A DNA stretch of 13,352 bases, from assembly GCA_017555325.1 (NCBI GenBank), contig JAFZGR010000005.1, positions 1 through 13,352 of the forward strand. The letters are read 5' to 3'. The notes beneath the pieces were generated by a model. The model was not told where the DNA came from. It made no database searches and was given only the letters and a program-made list of their open reading frames with translations. The position numbers and the translations under genes are program-made. Shown in pieces: positions 1 through 6,642 of this stretch (positions are counted from its first letter, which is position 1; every line of letters begins with the position of its first letter). Origin of the DNA: Alphaproteobacteria bacterium (lineage in GTDB: Bacteria > Pseudomonadota > Alphaproteobacteria > CAAHEQ01 > UBA3637).

Positions 1-425
1 GACATGGCAGCAATAGGACCCTTATTCCCCCAACGCTGCTTCATGGCATTATTGTCCCAAATAATTTCGTGACGATACTGAATATACTCCTGTAATCGAG
101 ATTCAATATATAAATCAAATGCATGTACAACTTTTTCTTCGTATTCTGCGGGAACAACAACCTTTCTGGAAGAATCAATTGTATACAAATTAACAACCCG
201 TCGATTGGCAATAGAAACGTCTACCCTATCCGCAACATATGTCACAAAACCGGCCAACATCATTATTAACGCCAAATTAAGCAAAATAACAATTGTTAAA
301 AAACGGGCCGTTTTCATATATCGCCGTTCCGGTAAGGCTTTAACTTGCATTCCTTCCGGATAAGCCCCCATTGTATCCGGCGAATTAATATTTTTAGGTG
401 TTAATGAAAAACCTAAAAAACGCAT
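1..425 (-). CDS. Single-pass inner-membrane protein, VirB8/IcmL-like topology (partial, C-terminus outside window)
   Basis: The reading frame is open from an ATG at 425 to the left edge and gives 141 residues. Residues 1-42 are a cytoplasmic tail rich in basic residues near its end (ALPERRYMK). One hydrophobic helix follows at about 43-62 (LTIVILLNLALIMMLAGFVT), then a periplasmic-looking part with LYTIDSSRKVVVP and a long helix (FDLYIESRLQEYIQYRHEI, then WDNNAMKQRW). This order of short tail, one helix and soluble domain with an early amphipathic helix is how VirB8, TrbF and DotI/IcmL components of type IV secretion systems are built. The resemblance is one of layout only; I see no diagnostic motif. 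A strong AAGGGGG ribosome site lies 4 bases before the ATG. The gene starts 12 bases after the upstream lipoprotein gene, so the two are probably co-transcribed. It could equally be an unrelated envelope protein. Confidence 0.6.
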   Translation of the reverse strand, partial: MRFLGFSLTPKNINSPDTMGAYPEGMQVKALPERRYMKTARFLTIVILLNLALIMMLAGFVTYVADRVDVSIANRRVVNLYTIDSSRKVVVPAEYEEKVVHAFDLYIESRLQEYIQYRHEIIWDNNAMKQRWGNKGPIAAM

Positions 426-437
426 ACAGCCCCCTTA

Positions 438-899
438 TTAATAATAACCTTTTGATGAACTGTTATTTTTTGTCATTGACACATCAAAAATGACTTCCGT
501 TCCGTTTAACGATGTGGAAGTTAACTGTATCATTGCAACACGATTATCCTTAGCATACGTTAAATAACTATTTGTTGCCCGAATACTAGTTAATTCACGC
601 CATCCGAATTTTGGCATTTCCTGCATATAAAAATCAAACATATTTGCCTGATTATATGGAACTTTAAAAGCCAATCGCCCCACCAACGGATCATTTCCGA
701 ACAAAAGTGTTTTATCTAAACTCATTGTGGCATTTTCCGGAATGGGAATTTCACGAAACTGTGCAAAATTCGGTGTAGATTGCATAACACCGTTTTCAAA
801 TGTATTTTCGGATTTAAATGATGCAGGAATACTTTCCTGCCGACAACCGGTTAATCCGCTGAATAAGCTTAAAATGCATAAAACAACCAAATAACGCAT
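438..899 (-). CDS. Small predicted outer-membrane lipoprotein of unknown function
   Basis: This 153-residue protein begins with a lipoprotein signal peptide: MRY, a hydrophobic stretch, then lipobox LTGC with the acylated cysteine at residue 19. Arg follows at +2, so there is no inner-membrane retention Asp and outer-membrane sorting is expected. The mature part has a flexible linker to about residue 50, then a compact alpha/beta domain. That domain contains PIPENATM, FGNDPLVGRLAF and FDFYMQEMPKFGW, followed by two beta-strand-like runs (SYLTYA, VAMIQL). The pattern of an FY helix followed by MPxxGW suggests a small stand-alone envelope domain, but I cannot name the family. It has an AAAGGA site 7 bases before the ATG and its own likely promoter. 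The next gene, a one-helix membrane protein, begins 12 bases downstream. The pair could be parts of an envelope-spanning machine; that is inference. Confidence 0.85.
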   Translation of the reverse strand: MRYLVVLCILSLFSGLTGCRQESIPASFKSENTFENGVMQSTPNFAQFREIPIPENATMSLDKTLLFGNDPLVGRLAFKVPYNQANMFDFYMQEMPKFGWRELTSIRATNSYLTYAKDNRVAMIQLTSTSLNGTEVIFDVSMTKNNSSSKGYY

Positions 900-923
900 A
901 ATAAAATCCTTTCTTTTTTTTAC

Positions 924-952
924 AGCATAAAAGAATCTGTTTCATAAATCAA
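924..952 (-). promoter_or_regulatory. Likely sigma-70-type promoter of the lipoprotein operon
   Basis: On the minus strand, TTGATT (952-947) is followed after 17 bases by TATGCT (929-924). Four of six bases match consensus in each box and the spacing is ideal. The predicted transcript would start near 917, about 18 bases before the lipoprotein ATG and just in front of its AAAGGA site. The efflux-operon terminator lies immediately upstream, so this promoter would restart transcription for the next unit. It was found by eye only. Confidence 0.45.
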
Positions 953-1006
953 GTCTTTTTTCATTTTTTCAAAAACATCATTGTGATAAAAATTTTTGAA
1001 TTGATT

Positions 1007-1075
1007 AAAAAAAAATAAACCCTGCAAAATTAAGCCATCTCCTTCTTGAGATAATCCACTAAAAATGCAGGGTTT
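1007..1075 (-). terminator. Nested-hairpin intrinsic terminator of the efflux operon
   Basis: Read on the minus strand, AAACCCTGCA (1075-1066) pairs perfectly with TGCAGGGTTT (1026-1017). Inside the 39-base loop a second small hairpin forms from ATCTC (1052-1048) and GAGAT (1041-1037). The outer stem is followed by TA and a run of nine T (1015-1007). It begins 13 bases after the pump stop codon, so it should end the membrane fusion protein/pump transcript. The T run is on the minus-strand side only. Confidence 0.8.
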
Positions 1076-1088
1076 GATAAACCTTCGA

Positions 1089-4000
1089 TTAATGATGTTT
1101 TTTACGCTTTTTCTTTTCCCAAAGTTTTTCGGATTTATTTCCTTTCCAAACACGTTCAACCATAATTTGGAAAACAACATATAAAGCCGGAATAAAGAAA
1201 ATACCGACAAATGAAGAAACAAACAACCCTCCAAAAATAGAAGAACCAATTGCCTGACGAGCCATGGCTCCGGCCCCATTTGCCATAATAAGCGGCAAGA
1301 AACCCAACAACGCTGCAATAGCCGTCATCATAATAGCACGAAAACGCATGTGTGCCCCATTAATCGCTGCTTCTTTTACAGAAACACCTCGTTCGTGTTC
1401 ATCCTTTGCGAATTCCACTAACAAAATAGCATTTTTGGCAGCCAATGCAATTAAAACAATAATACCGGCTTGGGCATACAAGTCATTTGTAATACCTCTT
1501 GCCCATAAAAATATCATTGAACCGAATAATCCGACAACAATGGAAACCATAACGGATACCGGCAAAACCCAACTTTCATATAATGCCACCAAAAACAAAT
1601 ACGCAAACAAGAATGCCAATGCAAAAATTAACGCAGTTTGAGCTCCGGCTTCTTGTTCTTGCAAACTCATACCCGTCCACTGGAATTGATATCCTGTCGG
1701 CAATACTTGTTTTGATATATCATCCATTGCCTGCATTGCAGAACCGGAACTTAATCCAGCTGCAGGTGTAGCGGTAATTTTAATAGAGCGATAGTTGTTA
1801 TACCGTTGAATAGATTGAGCACCAATCGTTCGTTTTACACTAATTAAAGAGCGTAATGGCACCATTTCTCCCTTGTTATTACGAATATTAATTTTGTAAA
1901 TATCATTCAATGTACGTCTATCCATCATATCGCCTTGAACATTAACCTGCCATGTTCGTCCATATAAGTTAAAGTCATTAACGTATGTACCACCCAACAT
2001 CGTTTGCATTGTGTTAAAAATATCTGAAATCTGAACACCTAACGCATACGCTTTTGTCCGATCAACAACAACTTCAACACGAGGTGAATCAACCGTATAA
2101 AACGTCATAACCCGTTGCAATCGAGGATCTTTACCCCCTGCTTGTATAATTTTTTGAGCAACCGACATCAATTCTTCCGGCGAAGCCCCCTGTGTACTTT
2201 GCAAAACATATTCAGCATCCGAAGATGTTCCCAACCCCATAATAGCCGGCATATTGAAGGGGAACATACGAGCCTCTTTAATATCCATTGTTGCCATATA
2301 TAAGCGGGTAATGATGCTGTCCACATCTTGTCCTTTTCCCTGACGTTCGGCATATGGTTTTAGTTTAATCACAAAGAATCCGCTTGATGAAGATTGCGTT
2401 CCGCTCATCATTCCATAACCGGTAATAGCCATATACGAATCTATCTCAGGAAAAGATTTAAATCGTTCGGCAACCTGTTTCATTACTTTGTCCGTTCTGT
2501 TCCAAGAAGCACCGGAGGGTAATTGAACTTCCATCATAAAGGAGCCCTGATCTTCTGCCGGCAAGAATCCGGATGGGGTAGCTTTCATAAATCCATAAGC
2601 AGCTACTCCAAACAAAATCATAGCACCAACCGAAAAGACCGCAAAAGGCATTGTCTTACGAATTACGGATGAATATTTATGTCTAAACCAATCCACAATA
2701 TCCATGCATTTTTGAACAAATTTAAACGGTTTATCATTTGCCCGCATAATAACAGCAGCAACTGCCGGACTTAACGTTAATGAGTTAATACCGGAAATAA
2801 CCATAGCCGATGCAATGGCAATAGCAAACTGTTGATACAGCAGTCCGGAAATCCCCGGTGTAAAAGCAACAGGTACAAACACTGCAAGCAAGACCATTGT
2901 AATGGCAATAATCGGGGCAGTAATACGACCCATTGATTTTGATACTGCTTCTTGTGGAGACAGTTTTGGATTTTCATGCATTACCGTTTCCACATCTTCC
3001 ACAACCACAATGGCATCATCAACAACGATACCGATGGCTAAAACAAGTGCCAACAATGAAATGGTATTGGCTGACACTCCAAAAAGAGCCATCCCGATAA
3101 ATGCCCCGATAAGAGAAACCGGAATGGCAAGAGTCGGAATAATGGTTGCACGGAAAGTTCCTAAAAACAAATACGTCACAAGCACAATCAATAAGAACGC
3201 TTCATATATTGTTTTAAAAATTTCGCTCATAGAATCTTCAACAAATGCCGCATTATCAAACAAGGCATGGAATTGAATATCTTTTGGCATTTTGGCCTTT
3301 AATTCAGCAACTTTTTTATTAACTGCCGTCGAAACATCTACGGCATTTGAACCTGGAGATTGGAAAATAGCAAAACCAACAGCCTGCAATCCATTATATG
3401 TTGCGCGTAATGATTCTGATTTAGCTCCTAATTCAATGCGGGCAATATCTTTTAAGAATAAATATGACCCATCAGCATTTGCCCGAATTACAATCTGACC
3501 AAATTCTTCCGGAGTACTTAAACGCCCCTGTGTTGTTAAAGAAAATTGAAATTCCTGATCATCAGTTGACGGCATAACACCAATACGACCAATAGATCCT
3601 TGTAAATTTTGACCCTGAATTGCCGCTAACACTTCGTTGGTCGACAACTTTAAACTTTTCAACTTATCATTATTCAACCAAATACGCATAGAGTAATCTA
3701 GCGTAGAAAAAACATGTACATCACCAACGCCTTGTGTACGGGCAATTTCATCTTTAATGTTAATTAACACATAGTTTGTTAAGAAAATATCATCATAATC
3801 CGGATTGGTTGATGCAACTGTAAATACCTGCAGCATAGAAGACATTTTCGATTGAACAATAACACCTTGTTTAATCACTTCTGCCGGCAATAGATTTTCA
3901 ACTTGTTTTAAACGATTTTGAACATTCACAGCTGCAATATTCGGATCAGTACCGATATTAAAAGTGACCGTTAATGTATATGAGCCGTCATCATTACTGT

Positions 4001-4244
4001 TTGAACTCATATAAAGCATATCTTCCACACCATTAACAACCGATTCTATTTGTTGTGCAACAGTTGATTCCACAACATCGGCACTTGCTCCGGGATAAAC
4101 GGCACTCACCTCAACAGAAGGAGGCACAATATTTGGATATTGTTCAACCGGCATTGCTTTTATACACAACAAACCCGCCAAAACAATTACAACGGAAATA
4201 ACGGCAGCTAACCGAGGTCGTTTAATAAACACATCAGATATCAT
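1089..4244 (-). CDS. RND (HAE1-type) efflux pump inner-membrane transporter, AcrB/MexB-like
   Basis: This 1051-residue protein matches the usual length and plan of hydrophobic/amphiphilic efflux transporters. They form trimers in the inner membrane and use the proton gradient to expel drugs, bile salts or similar amphiphiles. It opens with the typical MISDVFIKRPRLAAVISVVI, where transmembrane helix 1 begins, and PVEQYPNI. The first periplasmic part includes YPGASADVVE at 50-59. The proton-relay aspartates are present at D409-D410 (GIVVDDAIVVVED) and the matching lysine at about K937 (ALAAKNAILLVEF). The second membrane block ends near residue 1030 and a lysine-rich tail closes the protein. 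The start is fixed by AAGGAG 7 bases before the ATG. The gene lies 18 bases after the membrane fusion protein gene and ends at a terminator. No outer-membrane channel gene is adjacent, so it probably uses a TolC-like protein encoded elsewhere. Substrates cannot be read from the sequence. Confidence 0.96.
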   Translation of the reverse strand: MISDVFIKRPRLAAVISVVIVLAGLLCIKAMPVEQYPNIVPPSVEVSAVYPGASADVVESTVAQQIESVVNGVEDMLYMSSNSNDDGSYTLTVTFNIGTDPNIAAVNVQNRLKQVENLLPAEVIKQGVIVQSKMSSMLQVFTVASTNPDYDDIFLTNYVLINIKDEIARTQGVGDVHVFSTLDYSMRIWLNNDKLKSLKLSTNEVLAAIQGQNLQGSIGRIGVMPSTDDQEFQFSLTTQGRLSTPEEFGQIVIRANADGSYLFLKDIARIELGAKSESLRATYNGLQAVGFAIFQSPGSNAVDVSTAVNKKVAELKAKMPKDIQFHALFDNAAFVEDSMSEIFKTIYEAFLLIVLVTYLFLGTFRATIIPTLAIPVSLIGAFIGMALFGVSANTISLLALVLAIGIVVDDAIVVVEDVETVMHENPKLSPQEAVSKSMGRITAPIIAITMVLLAVFVPVAFTPGISGLLYQQFAIAIASAMVISGINSLTLSPAVAAVIMRANDKPFKFVQKCMDIVDWFRHKYSSVIRKTMPFAVFSVGAMILFGVAAYGFMKATPSGFLPAEDQGSFMMEVQLPSGASWNRTDKVMKQVAERFKSFPEIDSYMAITGYGMMSGTQSSSSGFFVIKLKPYAERQGKGQDVDSIITRLYMATMDIKEARMFPFNMPAIMGLGTSSDAEYVLQSTQGASPEELMSVAQKIIQAGGKDPRLQRVMTFYTVDSPRVEVVVDRTKAYALGVQISDIFNTMQTMLGGTYVNDFNLYGRTWQVNVQGDMMDRRTLNDIYKINIRNNKGEMVPLRSLISVKRTIGAQSIQRYNNYRSIKITATPAAGLSSGSAMQAMDDISKQVLPTGYQFQWTGMSLQEQEAGAQTALIFALAFLFAYLFLVALYESWVLPVSVMVSIVVGLFGSMIFLWARGITNDLYAQAGIIVLIALAAKNAILLVEFAKDEHERGVSVKEAAINGAHMRFRAIMMTAIAALLGFLPLIMANGAGAMARQAIGSSIFGGLFVSSFVGIFFIPALYVVFQIMVERVWKGNKSEKLWEKKKRKKHH

Positions 4245-4262
4245 TGATACACTCCTTTACGC

Positions 4263-5432
4263 CTATTGCACCTGTTGATTTGCTTGTTCTGCTTCAAAAA
4301 CCGGCTTAACCGTCATTTGAGGAGCAATTTTTTGGAATCCTTCCGTAACAACAACATCCCCAACATTTAAACCTTTATCAATAACAATTTCAAAATTCGG
4401 CAATTCATCTCCACGTACAACATCCCGCCGTTCAACTTTATCATCTGGTGTTAACACATAAACATAGGTTCCCGTCATATCCTGTTGAACCGCCCGTTGA
4501 GGAATAACAATTTCCGGATGGGGCGTTAAACTTTTCAACACAATACGACCATATTGTCCGGCAATTAATTCTCCATCCGCATTTGGAAAAGATGCCTTTA
4601 TTTTCAAAGTATTCATCGCTTCATCTAATGCAACATCAACAAAATTGATTGAGCCCGTATGATTATATTTTTCCCCATCTGATTTAATGAATTCAACCAA
4701 TACTTTATCTGATTTTTGAAAATTCTTTTGCATATTCAATAATTGATTTTCACTTACGGAAAAAACAGCCTCAATCGGATTAATCCGCACAACAACAGCT
4801 AACACACCGGAACTGGGTCCAATTAATTCACCTACTGAATACTTTGATTCACCGATTTTACCATCCATCGGGGAAACAATCGTTGTATATTCCAAATCTT
4901 TTTGAGCCAAATCCAATTGTGCTTTTGCCTGAGCCAATGATGCTTCGGCACTGCTGTATGCCGCTTCGCTTTCATCTAATTTTGCCTCTGAAACATCTTT
5001 TGTTTTAAATAACTTTGTTGTCCGATCAAATTGTGCTTTTGTATTTTTGACCTGTGCTTCCGCTTTTGCAACATTTGCCGTTGCCTCCCGTACGCTGGCT
5101 TCAAAATTAACCGGCTCTATAATAAATAATGGCTGATCTTTCTTTACCAAATCGCCTTCCTGAAAAAGTTGCTGCTGTAAAAAGCCCTCAACTCTTGCCC
5201 GCAAACCGACTTTATCCTTTGATTCAATTTTGGCCACAAAACTGGTTTCCGGATACACTTCCGTTGCTACAACCTTTATAGCAGAAACTTGTTGCATTGG
5301 CATTTGACCAATCGGTTTAGTATAAAAATATTTATAGCCGTAATATACCCCACATCCAACAAAAACAACTACAATACTGCATAACAGAGCCTTCTTATAT
5401 TTTTTTACTTTTTCAGACAAATCTTTTTTCAT
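4263..5432 (-). CDS. Periplasmic membrane fusion protein of the RND efflux pump, AcrA/MexA-like
   Basis: This 389-residue adaptor links the RND pump to an outer-membrane channel. Domain order is typical. Residues 15-31 form a hydrophobic N-terminal anchor. A lipoyl/beta-barrel half follows around 70-103 (VGLRARVEGF, EGDLVKKDQPLFII). Residues 105-175 are a long alanine- and lysine-rich helical hairpin (VAKAEAQVKNTKAQF, ASLAQAKAQLDLAQKDL) that should meet the channel. The second lipoyl half follows (VSPMDGKIGESKYSVGELI), then the beta-barrel and membrane-proximal domains (AGQYGRIVL, IPQRAV). A cysteine at residue 27 (FVGC) could be lipidated as in AcrA, but phenylalanine at -3 makes this a weak lipobox; an uncleaved anchor is equally possible. 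The ATG at 5432 was chosen because AAGGAG precedes it by 6 bases. An in-frame upstream ATG at 5597 would run through the divergent promoter gap and into the neighbouring gene. Confidence 0.94.
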   Translation of the reverse strand: MKKDLSEKVKKYKKALLCSIVVVFVGCGVYYGYKYFYTKPIGQMPMQQVSAIKVVATEVYPETSFVAKIESKDKVGLRARVEGFLQQQLFQEGDLVKKDQPLFIIEPVNFEASVREATANVAKAEAQVKNTKAQFDRTTKLFKTKDVSEAKLDESEAAYSSAEASLAQAKAQLDLAQKDLEYTTIVSPMDGKIGESKYSVGELIGPSSGVLAVVVRINPIEAVFSVSENQLLNMQKNFQKSDKVLVEFIKSDGEKYNHTGSINFVDVALDEAMNTLKIKASFPNADGELIAGQYGRIVLKSLTPHPEIVIPQRAVQQDMTGTYVYVLTPDDKVERRDVVRGDELPNFEIVIDKGLNVGDVVVTEGFQKIAPQMTVKPVFEAEQANQQVQ

Positions 5433-5544
5433 TATTTTCTCCTTAAAAATCATATTATATAGAAAAAGGTGTAGCATTTTTTTTAAAAAAAGTCTATAAT
5501 TTTTTTTATAACGCATGTAAAAAATACAATTATATGGAGGGTTT
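5433..5544. promoter_or_regulatory. Divergent AT-rich promoter region between the efflux operon and the LOG/antiporter operon
   Basis: This 112-base gap separates two divergent operons. On the minus strand a perfect TATAAT (5459-5454) lies about 22 bases before the fusion-protein ATG, which leaves a very short leader. On the plus strand a perfect TATAAT (5495-5500) precedes the LOG gene, and a TACAAT (5525-5530) lies nearer its start. None has a good -35 box at 16-18 bases. Between them is a symmetrical tract of eight T and seven A (5477-5491), and another T run at 5500-5507. Such tracts can act as bent DNA or upstream promoter elements. I see no clear regulator palindrome. Confidence 0.4.
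5439..5444 (-). promoter_or_regulatory. Ribosome binding site that fixes the membrane fusion protein start
   Basis: AAGGAG on the minus strand lies 6 bases before ATG 5432. No comparable site precedes the longer in-frame start at 5597, so the 389-residue form is preferred. Confidence 0.75.
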
Positions 5545-6603
5545 ATGACTATAAAAAACACAAAAAAATCAACAACTGCCAACAAAATTTCCGTCAATCG
5601 GGGATCGGCATTACTTAATAAAAAAACAACCCCAAATACACATAAAACATCTTCTCAAGAACAAGCCGTTGTTGATGAATTTATCAAAAAAAACGAACAA
5701 GGCGAAACTCGTGTTTTTGTCGCAGGAGGATCCCGTTCTGGAAACAATTCCGTTTATGAAGAACAAGCTTTTGAGCTTGGAAAAGAAATCGGCAAAAAAA
5801 AATTCAGACTTGATTTCGGGTTATCTTCAAAAGGCATTATGGGCGCTGTTGCCAAAGGTGTCTTGCAATCTTGGCAACTTCAAGGTAACCCATCAAAAAA
5901 ACCCATTCACGCCATTACCACAAAAGAATATCTTGCCCTTTACCAAAATGACGATGTGATTGACAGCGTTTCCGAAATTATCGTTGCCCACACACTAGAA
6001 GAACGCAAACAGCAATTACTCGGGGCAGATTTTGTTATTTTTGCCCCTGGAGGAGTCGGCACATTGGATGAATTGGTTTACGATTGTGTTGCCATGCAGG
6101 ACGGATTTTTAGATTTTAAACCATTTGTTTTATTTAATGTCGATGGATTTTTCTATCATTTATTGGAATATTTAAAAGAAATCCAACAAAAGGGATTTTC
6201 CGATTCTGTCCCATTTATTGTTGTTGATGATAGTTTTGAAGCCAGTGTTGCTTTTGATTTGCTTGGCTCTTATTACAGCAAAAAAATGAAGGATAAAAAA
6301 AATCGCAAAACAGCAGAAAAACTAATCGAAAACTTAATTTACATATTACCCTACGTTATTCATCAGCGACGATTACACCCCAACCAACCCAGTGATCAAT
6401 TACTTCAAAAAATGGGAGACACACTGACAAACGGTTTAACATATGAAAAAGAACAGTTGCGAACAGACATTGAAACTGCCTATTTAAATAAAGAAATTGA
6501 ACGAATGTACGAACGACTAGCAAAAGCCGGACGCGATACCGCACAAGTCAGCGATAAATTAAATGAATTAAAAAAGAAGTACAAAAAAACAAACTTCATT
6601 TAA
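5545..6603 (+). CDS. LOG-family (TIGR00730/lysine decarboxylase-like) nucleotide phosphoribohydrolase with N- and C-terminal extensions
   Basis: The 352-residue protein carries the Rossmann-like core of LOG proteins. Characterised members hydrolyse cytokinin ribotides or AMP to the base and ribose 5-phosphate. Visible signatures are FVAGGSRSGN (58-67), the loop GLSSKGIMGAV (92-102), the catalytic Arg-Lys pair in TLEERKQQL (R154, K155) and PGGVGTLDE (168-176). KPFVLFNVDGFFYHLL follows, and the core ends near residue 240. Usual LOG proteins are about 180-200 residues. Here about 50 lysine-, threonine- and serine-rich residues precede the core, and about 110 mostly helical, highly charged residues follow it (YLNKEIERMYERLAK, LNELKKKYKK). 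The ATG at 5545 has GGAGG 4 bases upstream and no internal Met lies before the core, so the N-terminal tail appears genuine. An antiporter gene follows after 39 bases with no terminator between, suggesting one operon. The exact substrate is unknown; PpnN-like AMP nucleosidase activity is one option. Confidence 0.88.
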   Translation: MTIKNTKKSTTANKISVNRGSALLNKKTTPNTHKTSSQEQAVVDEFIKKNEQGETRVFVAGGSRSGNNSVYEEQAFELGKEIGKKKFRLDFGLSSKGIMGAVAKGVLQSWQLQGNPSKKPIHAITTKEYLALYQNDDVIDSVSEIIVAHTLEERKQQLLGADFVIFAPGGVGTLDELVYDCVAMQDGFLDFKPFVLFNVDGFFYHLLEYLKEIQQKGFSDSVPFIVVDDSFEASVAFDLLGSYYSKKMKDKKNRKTAEKLIENLIYILPYVIHQRRLHPNQPSDQLLQKMGDTLTNGLTYEKEQLRTDIETAYLNKEIERMYERLAKAGRDTAQVSDKLNELKKKYKKTNFI

Positions 6604-6642
6604 CCATCTTTCCCGCTTTTGCCGACAGCATAGTGGGGAATA

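Noticed and set aside
920..1318. Open frame of 132 codons across the efflux terminator
   Set aside because: It overlaps the pump gene in another frame, contains the terminator hairpin and shows no protein-like pattern.
5471..5512. Regulator palindrome in the divergent gap
   Set aside because: The symmetry comes only from T and A runs. No mixed-sequence inverted repeat is present.
5433..5597. Longer in-frame start for the membrane fusion protein at 5597
   Set aside because: It would overlap the divergent LOG gene start and the AT-rich promoter gap, and it adds a hydrophobic stretch with no adaptor similarity. ATG 5432 has a good AAGGAG site.
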